Positions 17,920 through 26,896 are shown, numbered from the stretch's first letter. The stretch is 64,000 bases of DNA from Hoyosella altamirensis (GCF_014191505.1 NZ_JACHWS010000001.1:992001-1056000); one strand, 5' to 3'. Numbers and translations: made by a program. The notes: generated from the sequence alone by a model not told the origin.

Positions 17920-19649
17920 CGGTCGCCCTCCTTCAACTGGTGCGGGTCGGTAGGTTGGGCTGGGTCGGTGTCGGGTACCGTCCCGTCCGCGCGGACCCGG
18001 TCTTGCGTTTCGTCGGCGTGTTGGGCCCACCAGTTGCGGAAGGACTCGCGGGGCGGTGCTGGGATGTCGCGGACGTCGGTCCAGCCGCCGGCCATGCCGG
18101 GCAGCCAGCCGATGCGTCGGTCGTGGCCGGCCACGGCCCGGCCCAGGGGCAGGGCCCGCTCGGCCAGGGCCATGCGCCGTCCGGAGGACATCACCATCGA
18201 GGCGCCCTTCATCATCAGGTCCATCTCGGACGGCGGGTGCGGCAGCCGCTGGAACAACCGGCGCACCCGGCCCGGGGCCGGTCCCGACGCCGGTCCGGTG
18301 TTGCGGCCACCGCCGGTGTTCTCGGCGGCGGCTTGGGGGCCGGCCGGAGTTTGAAGGGCGGCGGTGGCGCCGTCTTCGGTGGGGACCGCGTCGACGGCGG
18401 GGCGCTGGCCGTGCTTGGTGCGCACGTCCTCGTCGCGCAGGTGCACGAGGATCTCGGGGATGTTGATCTTCACCGGGCACACGTCGTAGCAGGCCCCGCA
18501 CAGGGTGGAGGCGTACGGCAGGGAGGCGTTCTCCGCCGAGGTGATCCCGGTCAGCTGGGGCGAGAGGATCGCCCCGATCGGGCCGGGGTAGGTCGAGCCG
18601 TAGGCGTGTCCGCCGGCCTGTTCGTAGACCGGGCACACGTTCAAGCAGGCCGAGCAGCGGATGCAGTGCAACGCCGAGCGGCCGGCCGGGTCCGAGAGCA
18701 CCGCGGAGCGGCCGTTGTCCAGCAGCACCACGTGCACGTCTTGGGGCCCGTCCCCGGGGGTGACCCCGGTCCACATCGAGGTGTAGGGGTTCATCCGCTC
18801 ACCCGTGGAGGACCGCGGCAGCAACTGCAGGTAGACCTCCAGGTCGGCGAAGGTGGGGACGAGTTTCTCGATGCCCATCACGGTGATCAGCGTCTCGGGC
18901 AGGGTCAGGCACATCCGCCCGTTGCCCTCGGACTCCACCACGGTCAGCGTGCCGGTCTCGGCGACTCCGAAGTTCGCCCCGGAGATCGCGACCTTGGTGG
19001 AGAGGAACTTCTCGCGCAGGTGGGCGCGGGCGGCCTCGGCCAGGTCGCGCGGCTCGGAGGTGAGGGTCTCGTCGGTCTCGGTCATCTCCCGCAGGAAGAT
19101 CTCGCGGATCTCGTGGCGGTTCTTGTGGATGGCCGGGACCAGGATGTGAGAGGAACGGTCGTGGCCCAGCTGGACGATCAGTTCGGCCAGGTCGGTCTCG
19201 GTCGCGGTGATCCCGTGCTCGGCCAGGTGGCGTTCCAGGTCGATCTCCGCGGTGGCCATGGACTTGATCTTGATGGCCTCGGTGCTGCCGGTGGCCTGGA
19301 CCAGGTTCGTGATGATCCGGTTGGCCTCGGCGGCGTCCCGGGCCCAGTGCACGGTGCCGCCGCGGGCGGTGACGTTGGCCTCGAACTGCTCCAACAGCTC
19401 GGGCAGGTTCGCCATCACCGACTCCTTGAGGGCCGAACCGGCCGAGCGCAGCGCCTGCCAGTCCGGGAGCTCGTTGACCACGTTGGCGCGCTTGCCGCGG
19501 ATCGTGTGGGTGGCGTGGCGGATATTGGCCCGCATCTGGGTGTTGCCCATCTCGGCCCGGGCCGCGGCCGGGAAGGCGGTCTCGGCGTGCAGATTCCCGT
19601 GCCCGCGCACGGGGCGGACGGCGGGCATCCCGAGGGCGGTGCGGCTCAT
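17916..19649 (-). CDS. lutB: LutB, iron-sulfur subunit of lactate oxidation complex
   Basis: 577 aa protein combining a LUD domain (residues ~70-300, with ISGANFGVAETGTL) and a ferredoxin-like segment with two [4Fe-4S] motifs (CIRCSACLNVCP and CGACYDVCP, ~315-400). The C-terminal ~170 residues are a low-complexity linker plus an aromatic tail (FRNWWAQHADETQD), longer than in Bacillus LutB. It passes electrons from L-lactate with LutA and LutC. It overlaps both neighbours by 4 bases, so the operon is tightly coupled. Confidence 0.95.
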   Translation of the reverse strand: MSRTALGMPAVRPVRGHGNLHAETAFPAAARAEMGNTQMRANIRHATHTIRGKRANVVNELPDWQALRSAGSALKESVMANLPELLEQFEANVTARGGTVHWARDAAEANRIITNLVQATGSTEAIKIKSMATAEIDLERHLAEHGITATETDLAELIVQLGHDRSSHILVPAIHKNRHEIREIFLREMTETDETLTSEPRDLAEAARAHLREKFLSTKVAISGANFGVAETGTLTVVESEGNGRMCLTLPETLITVMGIEKLVPTFADLEVYLQLLPRSSTGERMNPYTSMWTGVTPGDGPQDVHVVLLDNGRSAVLSDPAGRSALHCIRCSACLNVCPVYEQAGGHAYGSTYPGPIGAILSPQLTGITSAENASLPYASTLCGACYDVCPVKINIPEILVHLRDEDVRTKHGQRPAVDAVPTEDGATAALQTPAGPQAAAENTGGGRNTGPASGPAPGRVRRLFQRLPHPPSEMDLMMKGASMVMSSGRRMALAERALPLGRAVAGHDRRIGWLPGMAGGWTDVRDIPAPPRESFRNWWAQHADETQDRVRADGTVPDTDPAQPTDPHQLKEGDR

Positions 19650-20545
19650 CGGCTCTCTCCTGAATCGGCGGCCACGGCCGCGGGGGCATCACTACTGGCC
19701 GAACCGGCGGTCGAACCGGTGGCGGCTTGGGTCCGGTGGCGTCGTCCGGTCGGGCCGGGGATGGACAGCTCCACCGGCCCGGTCACCTCCAGCGGGTTCT
19801 GCCGGGTGGAGGCCAGGATCTCGGCGAAGTGCACGGTGGCCACCCCCGCACCGGTGCGGGAGATCGCCCCGCCCAGGTGCATCAGGCAGGAGGCGTCCCC
19901 ACCGGTGCAGACCTGGGCGCCGGTGGCGGTGATGTTGCCGATCTTCTCCTCGGCCATCGCCGCGGACACATCCGGGTTCTTGAACGAGAACGTGCCGCCG
20001 AACCCGCAACACTCCTCGGCGTCGGGCAACTCGGTGAACTCCACCCCGGCCACCGAGCGCACCAGGTCCTTCTGCCGGTCACCCAGGCGCAGCAACCGCA
20101 TCCCATGGCAGGACGGGTGATACGTCACCGTGTGCGGGAACCACGACCCCAGCTGCTCGGCGGCATCGGACACCCCGAGCACGTCCACCAGCAATTGGGA
20201 GAGCTCATAAGTGGTCCCGGCCACCGCCTCGGCCCGCCGAGCCAGATCCTCGTCCCCGCCGGCCCGGGCGACCATCGGTTGCTGGTGCCCCAGGGAGGCC
20301 ACACAGGACCCCGAGGGCGCCACCGCGACGTCGTAGTCCGCGGCATTGAAGGCCTTCACGTGGTTGCGCACCACCGGCAGCGCGTCCTGTAGGTAGCCGC
20401 TGTTGACGTGCATCTGCGAACAACACCCCTGCCCGGGCGGGAACACCACCTCGTGGCCCAGCCGCTCCAGGACCCGCACGGTCGCCAGGGCGACCCGCGG
20501 GTACATCGCGTCCACGATGCACGTGGCGAACAAGGCGATTCTCAT
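19646..20545 (-). CDS. lutA: LutA, CCG-domain subunit of lactate oxidation complex
   Basis: 299 aa protein with two CCG cysteine-rich domains (GQGCCSQMH near residue 40; ECCGFGGTFSF near 180), which bind Fe-S clusters in GlcF/HdrB-like proteins. The N-terminus MRIALFATCIVDAMYP is typical of LutA; the ATG at 20545 is chosen for this, over an upstream frame to 20629 that would cover the operator. It is the first gene of lutABC(-pyc). A TGGTCTGACCA operator lies ~45 bases upstream. Confidence 0.95.
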   Translation of the reverse strand: MRIALFATCIVDAMYPRVALATVRVLERLGHEVVFPPGQGCCSQMHVNSGYLQDALPVVRNHVKAFNAADYDVAVAPSGSCVASLGHQQPMVARAGGDEDLARRAEAVAGTTYELSQLLVDVLGVSDAAEQLGSWFPHTVTYHPSCHGMRLLRLGDRQKDLVRSVAGVEFTELPDAEECCGFGGTFSFKNPDVSAAMAEEKIGNITATGAQVCTGGDASCLMHLGGAISRTGAGVATVHFAEILASTRQNPLEVTGPVELSIPGPTGRRHRTQAATGSTAGSASSDAPAAVAADSGESR

Positions 20546-20588
20546 GCGACCTCCGTCGGGGAGCAGTGCTGGACGGCCCAGCAGACCG

Positions 20589-20601
20589 TGTGGTCTGACC
20601 A
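20589..20601. promoter_or_regulatory. LldR-type operator upstream of lutA
   Basis: GTGGTCTGACCAC is a perfect palindrome around a central T. It fits the TNGTNNNACNA pattern known for LldR/FadR-type lactate regulators of corynebacteria. The likely ligand-controlled binder is the GntR protein at 22843, in the same transposon. Confidence 0.75.
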
Positions 20602-20816
20602 CTGTAGGGCAGTGTGAGGCACCGCACAACCACGCCCTCTCCCGGCGTCCGGTTCTAGCGCCCCCTTAGATGCCCGCCCGAGCGTCCGGGTGCCACCCAG
20701 GGGCGGCGCCCAACGAGGGGCCAGACGGGGTGTCCGGTGGCCCGCCCGACGGCACGCCGCGCCGGTGGGGGTTGACCGGTGTGATGCACCTCATATAACT
20801 TATGTGACCTGACCAC

Positions 20817-20831
20817 TGTGGTCCGACCACA
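20817..20831. promoter_or_regulatory. LldR-type operator upstream of the lactate permease
   Basis: TGTGGTCCGACCACA repeats the core of the lutA operator with C at the centre. It lies about 18 bases downstream of the candidate -10 box for the permease, where a repressor would block transcription. Confidence 0.75.
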
Positions 20832-20941
20832 GCCGGGGCGGTGTCGGGATCCTTTCGCTGCAACCCCTGCCGGCCGGCGTCGAGGCATTGCGCCTCGATG
20901 GCGGGCCCCGCCAGATCCTGTCCCCAGAAAGGACACCCCTC

Positions 20942-22738
20942 GTGGACAATCTCGCCGTGCTGAGCCTTCTAGCGCTGCTGCCCCTGCTGTTGGTGGGCGT
21001 GCTGTTGGCCGGATTCCGCTGGCCCGCGAAGTACGCCATGCCCGTGGGGTATGTGGCGGTCGTGGCCATCGCGCTGACCGTCTGGCAGATGAGTCCGGCC
21101 GGGGTGATCGCCGCCTCCATCGAGGGCCTCATCGTGGCCCTCACCCTGCTGTACATCGTCTTCGGGGCCCTGCTGCTGCTCTCGGCCCTGACCGTGGGCG
21201 GGGCGATGGCCACCATCCGGGCCGGGTTCGACAACATCTCCTCGGACCGGCGGGTCCAGGCGATCATCATCGGCTGGCTCTTCGGCAGCTTCATCGAGGG
21301 CGTCTCCGGGTTCGGCACCACGGCCGCGGTCGTGGCCCCGCTGCTGCTGGCGATGGGCTTTCCCGCGATGGCCGCCGTCATGGTCGGGTTGATCGTCCAG
21401 TCCACCCCGGTGAGCTTCGGGGCGGTCGGCACCCCCATCCTGGTCGGGGTGGCCAACGGGCTGGGCGGTGACCCGGCGGTAAGCGAACGGGCGAGCGTGC
21501 TTGGGCTGAGCATGCCGGAGTTCGTTGACTCGATCGGGTTCTCCGTGGCGGTCATGCACGCGATCGTGGGCATCCTCATCCCGCTGATCCTGGTCTGCCT
21601 GCTCACCGGCTTCTTCGGACCCGAGCGCCGCTTCCGCGACGGGCTGGCCGTGTGGCCCTTCGCGATCTACGCCTCCCTGGCCATGACCGTGCCCTACACC
21701 CTCGTGGCCCGCTTCCTCGGCCCGGAGTTCCCGTCCCTGTTCGGCGGGCTGATCGGCCTGGCACTGGTGATGTTCACCTCCAGCAAGGGCTTTTTGATGC
21801 CCAAGGACCACTTCGACTTTGGCCCCCGGGACTCCTGGGTCGGGCGCTGGACCGGGACCCTGGACCCCGAGAAGGTCCCGCCGGTGTCCCGGAAGATGAG
21901 CCTGGTCCGGGCCTGGGCGCCCTACGCCCTGCTCGCCGCACTGCTGGTGATCACCCGGATCGTCACCCCCGTGACCGAGTTCCTGCGCAGCCTGGCCATC
22001 CCTGTGGAGAACATCCTCGGCACCGGGGTCAGCACCCGCATCGAACCGTTCTACTCTCCGGCCCTGCTGCTGATCCTCTCCGCGGTATTCGCCTACCTGC
22101 TGCACCGCATGAACGGCCAACAGGTCCTGCGCACCCTGAAGGTCTCGGGTCGCCAGCTGGCCGGCACCGCCGTGGCCCTGCTCTTCGCCCTGCCCCTGGT
22201 GCGGGTACTCATCCAGTCCGGCCCGGAACTGAACGCCTCGGGACTGTCCAGCATGCCGGTCACCCTCGCCGAAGGGGCCGCGGCGATCTCGGGGGGCGCC
22301 TGGCCGCTGCTGGCACCCTGGATCGGGGCCCTGGGCGCCTTCGTTGCCGGATCGAACACCGTCTCGAACCTGACCTTCTCCCAGTTCCAGTTCTCCACCG
22401 GCGTCCAGATCGGCGTGCCCCAACCCGAACTCGTCGTGGCCGCCCAGGCCGTCGGTGGCGCCGGCGGCAACCCCATCTCCATCCACAACATCGTCGCCGC
22501 CTCCGCCACCGTCGGCCTCCTGGGCCGAGAGGGTGACCTGCTGCGCCAGACCATCCTGGTCACCACCTACTACTGCCTGGCCGGCGGTGTGGTGGCCTAC
22601 CTGTTCATCCACGGCCTCGGGGCCAACCCCGGGACCATCATGCTCGTCCTGCTGCTGGCCGGGCTGGCCCTAGTCGCGTGGTGGATGATGCGGCACAACA
22701 CCCCCGCCCCGCTCCGGACCGAGCGGGTGAGGACCTAA
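20942..22738 (+). CDS. lldP: L-lactate permease (LldP family)
   Basis: 598 aa transporter with about 13-14 hydrophobic helices. Family features include [20 protein letters not shown] (residues ~115-135), [14 protein letters not shown] and a C-terminal [15 protein letters not shown]. It imports lactate, and often glycolate, with protons. The GTG at 20942 ([14 protein letters not shown]) is chosen because it follows an AAAGGA site and begins the first helix; the frame is open further upstream. It is transcribed divergently from lutABC and shares its regulator. Confidence 0.93.
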   Translation: MDNLAVLSLLALLPLLLVGVLLAGFRWPAKYAMPVGYVAVVAIALTVWQMSPAGVIAASIEGLIVALTLLYIVFGALLLLSALTVGGAMATIRAGFDNISSDRRVQAIIIGWLFGSFIEGVSGFGTTAAVVAPLLLAMGFPAMAAVMVGLIVQSTPVSFGAVGTPILVGVANGLGGDPAVSERASVLGLSMPEFVDSIGFSVAVMHAIVGILIPLILVCLLTGFFGPERRFRDGLAVWPFAIYASLAMTVPYTLVARFLGPEFPSLFGGLIGLALVMFTSSKGFLMPKDHFDFGPRDSWVGRWTGTLDPEKVPPVSRKMSLVRAWAPYALLAALLVITRIVTPVTEFLRSLAIPVENILGTGVSTRIEPFYSPALLLILSAVFAYLLHRMNGQQVLRTLKVSGRQLAGTAVALLFALPLVRVLIQSGPELNASGLSSMPVTLAEGAAAISGGAWPLLAPWIGALGAFVAGSNTVSNLTFSQFQFSTGVQIGVPQPELVVAAQAVGGAGGNPISIHNIVAASATVGLLGREGDLLRQTILVTTYYCLAGGVVAYLFIHGLGANPGTIMLVLLLAGLALVAWWMMRHNTPAPLRTERVRT

Positions 22739-22750
22739 ACCCGCGGGCCC

Positions 22751-22791
22751 ATCCCCGGACTGTGGGCCAGACCAGCCCACGGTCCGGGGAT
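22751..22791 (+). terminator. Terminator-like hairpin after lldP
   Basis: ATCCCCGGACTGTGGGC (from 22751) pairs with GCCCACGGTCCGGGGAT (to 22791) with one mismatch, a 17-bp stem. It sits in the 104-base gap before the GntR gene. There is no T-run, as is common in high-GC hosts. Confidence 0.65.
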
Positions 22792-22842
22792 CGGTGAGCC
22801 TCTCTAGAATGAGGTCCTACCCCTTTACCCCAGGAGCCGTCC

Positions 22843-23679
22843 GTGCCATCAGCCCCCGCCGCCTACACCCTGGTCCTCGACTGGATAGAGGCCCAACTGC
22901 GCACCGGACACCTCAGCGTGGGCGACAAACTGCCCGGAGAGCGCCACCTCGCCGAACAATTCGGGATCTCCCGCGCCTCCGTCCGCGAAGCGGTCCGCAT
23001 CCTCGACGCCATGGGCCTGGTGCGCTCGGCCACCGGCTCCGGACCCTCCGCCGGCGCCGTGGTCATCTCCGAACCCTCCAAGGCCCTGGGTTGGGCGCTG
23101 CGCATGCACATCGCCACCCGCTCCCTGCCCGTCCAGGACATCGTCCAAACACGACTCCTGCTGGAAACCCAGTCGGCCCTCGACGCAGCCGCCGCCCCAG
23201 ACTCCGATCAGCGGTCAGAAATCCTGAACCAGGCCGCTGAACTGCTCCAGACCATGGATGACCCGGATCTGCCTTCCGGGTGGTTCCACGAACACGACTC
23301 CCAGTTCCACACCCTGCTCAGCTCCCTGGCCGGAAACGTGGTGGTCGAAACCATCATGGACTCCCTCCGCCAGGCCACCATCAGCTATGTCCAGGAAACC
23401 GTCGCAGGCCTACCCAACTGGACCGACGTACGGTGCACCCTTCAAGACCAGCACAAAACCATCCTGGAAGCCTTCCGAGACCGACGCGGCCACGACGCCG
23501 CCGACGCCCTACACCACCACATCACCTGGTTCTACAGCCTCAGCGAAGACCACAACGGCACCGACGACCAGGCCACCCCTGCTCCGACGGGCACGGCAAG
23601 CGCCGCAGCGTTCCTAACGCTTCATCCCTCCAGGACCACCCCAAGACCAGCACCCAAGTCAGACACCGCTAAGGCCTGA
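22843..23679 (+). CDS. GntR/FadR-family regulator of lactate genes
   Basis: 278 aa regulator: winged HTH at residues ~20-75 (KLPGERHLAEQFGISRASV, then REAVRILDAMGLV) and a helical FCD ligand-binding domain (~95-235) with the Asp/His metal set of that fold (HEHDSQFHTLL; QHKTILEAF; HHHITWFY). LldR and LutR, which sense lactate, are of this family. The GTG at 22843 follows an AGGAG site. Position beside lldP and the matching TGGTCnGACCA operators support a lactate-responsive repressor. The last ~45 residues are low complexity. Confidence 0.88.
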   Translation: MPSAPAAYTLVLDWIEAQLRTGHLSVGDKLPGERHLAEQFGISRASVREAVRILDAMGLVRSATGSGPSAGAVVISEPSKALGWALRMHIATRSLPVQDIVQTRLLLETQSALDAAAAPDSDQRSEILNQAAELLQTMDDPDLPSGWFHEHDSQFHTLLSSLAGNVVVETIMDSLRQATISYVQETVAGLPNWTDVRCTLQDQHKTILEAFRDRRGHDAADALHHHITWFYSLSEDHNGTDDQATPAPTGTASAAAFLTLHPSRTTPRPAPKSDTAKA

Positions 23680-23960
23680 CCGGAGAGAATGGAAAGGCCC
23701 GGGGCTCGCTCCTCCCTGCTAGGAGAAGGCACCCCGTCGAGGCAAAGCTCCCGCGCGCAGCCCGCGACATCAGTGACCTTCGACGAACCAGATCTCAACG
23801 GGCTCGCCGGGCCGGACCGTGTGACAGAACCGGCTAACAAGAACAAGGCTGGACCGAGCATCCCACCGGCGTGAAGCCGGACTGATCAAGGTCGCTGTCG
23901 ATGACTACTCATCGACGCGGAGACGACGGGGGAATCGAGTGCAGCGCGCTTCTGACATTA
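23680..23960. other. Non-coding tail of inner transposon with a possible transposase remnant
   Basis: About 280 bases between the regulator and the right end. A 61-codon frame (23689-23874) contains TSVTFDEPDLNGLAG, which resembles the start of some IS1380-type transposases, but it decays at once. No full gene is seen. A TniA-site-like stretch lies at 23938-23955. Confidence 0.35.
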
Positions 23961-23985
23961 GTGAAGCCCACTTCTGAACCTGACA
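23938..23985 (-). repeat. Right terminal inverted repeat of inner transposon with adjacent TniA site
   Basis: Read inward from 23985, TGTCAGGTTCAGAAG…CTTCAC matches the left end at 21 of 25 positions (terminal repeat 23961-23985). A second related copy, AGTGCAGCGCGCTTCTGA (23938-23955), lies just inside. It is immediately followed by GAGAG. Confidence 0.9.
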
Positions 23986-23990
23986 GAGAG
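23986..23990. repeat. Target-site duplication of inner transposon, right copy
   Basis: GAGAG, identical to 8891-8895. The pair shows that the 15-kb unit transposed as one piece. Confidence 0.9.
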
Positions 23991-24077
23991 GAACGACGGC
24001 ACGCCTGGCGGGCTGTCCCGTAAGACCCGTCCGGTGAACTGTCCGGTGAAGGGAGGCTATATGACACACTGGGGAGC
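23991..24077 (+). other. Candidate res site of the outer transposon, split by the inner insertion
   Basis: GTCCGGTGAA occurs twice in direct orientation (24029-24038 and 24041-24050) just before the resolvase gene. The inverse TCACCGGAC is at 8866-8874, on the far side of the inner transposon, and CCCGTAAG also appears on both sides (8850-8857 and 24017-24024). These repeats are plausible resolvase subsites, now separated by 15 kb. Confidence 0.5.
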
Positions 24078-24674
24078 ATGTCCCCCTTGAAGGTCGGCTA
24101 TGCCCGAGTCTCCACCGACGAGCAGGACCTGACCGCGCAGCGTGACGGACTCGCGGCGTTCGGCGTCGATCCCAAGCGCATCTACGTCGATCACGGGCTC
24201 ACGGGCCGCAACGCCGACCGTGAGGGCCTGCAGCAGGCGCTGGCAGCGTGTCGGGACGGCGATACATTCGTGGTCACCAAGCTCGATCGGCTGGCGCGTT
24301 CGGTCCGTGATGCCCACCAGATCGCCGACGACCTCGCGGCGCGGGAAGTGAAGCTGAGCATCGCCGGATCGGTGTACGACCCGACCGACCCGATGGGGAA
24401 ACTGTTGTTCAACGTGCTGGCGATGGTCGCCGAATTCGAAGCCGACCTCATCCGTGCCCGCACCCGCGAGGGGATGAAGGTCGCCAAGGCCAAGGGCCGG
24501 CTGCGCGGGAAGTCACCGAAACTCACCCCCCGGCAAGAAGCTCACCTCGTCCAGCTACATGCCGCCGACGAGCACACCGTGGGCGAGCTGGCCGAGCTGT
24601 TCAGCGTGGGCCGCTCCACGGTCTACCGCGCCCTTCAGCGCGCCGAGCGCGGGCGCGAGAACGCCTTGCAGTAG
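24078..24674 (+). CDS. Serine resolvase of outer transposon
   Basis: 198 aa small serine recombinase. The catalytic serine is S12 in VGYARVSTDEQ; KLDRLARSVRDA, DPMGKLLFNVLAMVAEFE and a C-terminal HTH (LAELFSVGRSTVYRALQ) complete the family pattern. It resolves cointegrates made by the adjoining transposase. It is directly followed by the transposase gene (7 bases). It is related to, but clearly not a copy of, tniR of the inner element. Confidence 0.92.
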   Translation: MSPLKVGYARVSTDEQDLTAQRDGLAAFGVDPKRIYVDHGLTGRNADREGLQQALAACRDGDTFVVTKLDRLARSVRDAHQIADDLAAREVKLSIAGSVYDPTDPMGKLLFNVLAMVAEFEADLIRARTREGMKVAKAKGRLRGKSPKLTPRQEAHLVQLHAADEHTVGELAELFSVGRSTVYRALQRAERGRENALQ

Positions 24675-24681
24675 GTGCGTC

Positions 24682-26079
24682 GTGGACGCTCGAGCGCGGT
24701 GGCGAATCCTCAGGCTCCACGTCGAGGACCAGGTGCCCCTCGCGCGCTTAGCTCGCGAGACCGATGTTGGGCTGCGGACCCTGGAGCGCTGGCACGCCCG
24801 CTACCGCGCCGACGGCTACGCCGGACTGGAGACAGCCTCGCGAGCGGACACCGGCTCCCGCCGCCTTCCGCCCGACCTCGTCCACCTGATCGAGGGCCTG
24901 GCACTGAGCAAGCCGCGGCCGGCCATCGCCACCATCAACCGCAAAGTCACCGGCATCTGCGCCGCCCGGAGATGGCCGGTCCCCTCCTACTCGGTGGTGT
25001 GGGACATCGTGCGGACCCTGGATCCCGGCATGGTCACCCTCGCCCTGGAGGGCGCAGCGTCCTACCGCGACAAGCACGAGCTGGTGCTACGCCGGCAAGC
25101 AGAGCTGCCCAACGCGATGTGGCAATCCGATCACACCATGCTCGACATCCTGGTGGTGGGCACCGACGGCAAGCCCGCACGGCCATGGCTGACAACGATC
25201 CTCGACGACTGCTCCCGGGCGGTCTGCGGCTACACAGTCTTCCTGGGCGCACCGTCGGCGATGAACACCGCCCTGGCGCTGCGCCAAGCGATCTGGCACA
25301 AGACCGACCCGGCCTGGCCGATGTGCGGCCTGCCCGACGTGCTCTACGTCGACCACGGCAGCGACTTCACCAGTGACCAGCTCGCCCACACCGCCGTCGA
25401 CCTCCACATCCGACTGATCCACTCCACCGTCGCCCGACCCCAGGGACGGGGCAAGATCGAGCGGTTCTTCGGCACCATCAACACCGAGCTACTCGCCACC
25501 CTGCCCGGACACATCACCGAAGGGCACCCCTGGCCGACACCGAAACTGTCCCTGGCCGCCCTCGATAGCGCCCTGGAGGCGTTCGTGGCCACCTACAACG
25601 ACCGCACGCACAGCGAGCTCGGAACCTCCCCGCGCAGCGCGTGGATCGCCGATGGCTGGCTGCCCCGAATGCCCGAGAGCCTGGAAGACCTCGACAGACT
25701 GCTGTTGACCGTCGCCAAGACCCGCGTCGTGCGCCGCGATGGCATCCGCTTCCAGGGCCTGCGCTACGTCTCGCCAACTCTGGCCGGCTACGTCGGACGC
25801 TCGGTCGTGATCCGCTACGACCCCCGCGACATCACCGAGATCCGCGTCTTCGATCACGACGAATTCGTCTGCAAGGCCGTCAACCAAGAGCACCACGACC
25901 AGAAGGTCAGCCTCAAGGAGATCCAGGCCGCGCGCAACGCCCGCCGCCGGGCGCTGCGAGCCGGCATCAACGAACGCATCGCCCTCGTGGCCGCACCTAC
26001 CGAGACGCCACGGATCACCGAAGCACCGGCTCCGGCGCCGAGGTCGGCGTTGAAGATCTACAAGGAGGACCTCAGGTGA
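24682..26079 (+). CDS. DDE transposase of outer transposon (Tn552 p480-like)
   Basis: 465 aa transposase. N-terminal HTH segments (about residues 10-45) are followed by an rve core with D150 (MWQSDHTMLD), D224 (LYVDHGSDF) and E260 (GKIERFFGT), a DD(35)E spacing, and then a Mu-type C-terminal barrel (RFQGLRYVSPTLAGYVGRSV). The start is GTG 24682 (VDARARWRILRLHVED), where the homologous sequence begins; the frame upstream overlaps the resolvase gene. It overlaps the ATPase gene by 4 bases (GTGA) and shares a coupled design with it. Confidence 0.9.
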   Translation: MDARARWRILRLHVEDQVPLARLARETDVGLRTLERWHARYRADGYAGLETASRADTGSRRLPPDLVHLIEGLALSKPRPAIATINRKVTGICAARRWPVPSYSVVWDIVRTLDPGMVTLALEGAASYRDKHELVLRRQAELPNAMWQSDHTMLDILVVGTDGKPARPWLTTILDDCSRAVCGYTVFLGAPSAMNTALALRQAIWHKTDPAWPMCGLPDVLYVDHGSDFTSDQLAHTAVDLHIRLIHSTVARPQGRGKIERFFGTINTELLATLPGHITEGHPWPTPKLSLAALDSALEAFVATYNDRTHSELGTSPRSAWIADGWLPRMPESLEDLDRLLLTVAKTRVVRRDGIRFQGLRYVSPTLAGYVGRSVVIRYDPRDITEIRVFDHDEFVCKAVNQEHHDQKVSLKEIQAARNARRRALRAGINERIALVAAPTETPRITEAPAPAPRSALKIYKEDLR

Positions 26080-26894
26080 GCCAGCGCTTCATCGTCACCA
26101 AGGAGCACCGCCGCTTCACCGAGTTCGCCGACGCCGTGCGCCGCGGGCACACCATCGGTTTGTGCTTCGGATCAGCCGGCGTAGGAAAGACACTCTCCGC
26201 GCGCCGCTACGCACACTACGAGAAGGCTCATGACCTGCTGACCTACTGGGGGCCGCGCTCCGACAACGACGCCAAGATCTACGCCGCCTTGAACCGGAGC
26301 CGCACCGTGCTCTACACCCCCAGCGTGCTGACCACCCCGCGGACCCTGAAGGACGAGCTGACCCAAGCCATCACCCGCACCAACATGTGCATCGAGCAGC
26401 ACCTCGTACCTCCCGGCACGGCCACTCCCGAGGCCTGGGGATGGCGACACGGCAGGAACTACGTGGAGCTGATCATCGTCGACGAGGCCGAACGACTGCG
26501 TCCCGCCGCTCTGGAACTGCTGCGCGATCGCTACGACCGCGACGACATCGCCCTGATCCTGATCGGCATGCCCGGCCTGGAGAAGCAGTTCAGCCACTAC
26601 CCCCAGTTCTACAGCCGAGTCGGCTTCGCCCACCAGTACCGGCCCCTGGGACAAGACGAACTGCTGTTCGTCCTCGAGCGACACTGGCGATCCCTCGGCA
26701 AGACCCTCGACCCCGACGACTTCACCGACGCCCAAGCCATCGCAGCCATCGCACGGATCACCCGCGGCAACTTCCGGCTCCTCGAACGCCTCTTCCCCCA
26801 GATCCAGCGGGTCCTGAAGATCAACGAACTCGACACCATCACCAACGACGTCATCGAAGCCGCACAGAGCACCCTGGTCATCGGTGTCACCTGA
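26076..26894 (+). CDS. Transposition ATP-binding protein of outer transposon
   Basis: 272 aa AAA-type ATPase of the IS21-IstB/TniB-like class that assists the preceding transposase. Walker A is GSAGVGKTLS (residues ~33-42) and Walker B is ELIIVDEAERL; LILIGMPGLEKQF is the sensor region. GTG 26076 lies behind a strong AAGGAGG site and overlaps the transposase stop. The length equals the p271 protein of Tn552 almost exactly, supporting the family call. It ends about 50 bases before the right end of the element. Confidence 0.9.
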   Translation: MSQRFIVTKEHRRFTEFADAVRRGHTIGLCFGSAGVGKTLSARRYAHYEKAHDLLTYWGPRSDNDAKIYAALNRSRTVLYTPSVLTTPRTLKDELTQAITRTNMCIEQHLVPPGTATPEAWGWRHGRNYVELIIVDEAERLRPAALELLRDRYDRDDIALILIGMPGLEKQFSHYPQFYSRVGFAHQYRPLGQDELLFVLERHWRSLGKTLDPDDFTDAQAIAAIARITRGNFRLLERLFPQIQRVLKINELDTITNDVIEAAQSTLVIGVT

Positions 26895-26896
26895 CC

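Larger units (their letters stand above)
20546..20941. promoter_or_regulatory. Divergent control region between lutA and the lactate permease
   Basis: This 396-base region holds two FadR-type operators (20589-20601 and 20817-20831) and a candidate permease promoter, TTGACC (20772-20777) and TATAAC (20794-20799) with a 16-base spacer. A possible lut -10 (TACAGT on the minus strand) sits beside the first operator. The middle is GC-rich without a convincing gene. Confidence 0.6.
8896..23985. mobile_element. Inner Tn402/Tn5053-like transposon carrying lactate and pyruvate carboxylase genes
   Basis: A 15,090-bp element bounded by 25-bp inverted repeats (TGTCA…, 21 of 25 matching) and a perfect GAGAG duplication. 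It carries tniA-tniB-tniQ-tniR in the family's usual order next to the left end. Its cargo is pyc, lutC, lutB, lutA, a lactate permease and a GntR regulator. No integron, mercury operon or antibiotic gene is present. It interrupts the region between cmtR and the resolvase gene of the outer transposon. Confidence 0.92.

Noticed and set aside
17721..20120. Plus-strand open frame of 799 codons opposite lutB/lutA
   Set aside because: A shadow of high-GC lut genes; no recognisable motif, and it crosses three real genes.
20969..22612. Minus-strand open frame of 547 codons opposite lldP
   Set aside because: Repetitive Gly/Asp/Gln composition typical of an antisense frame; the permease on the plus strand is clear.
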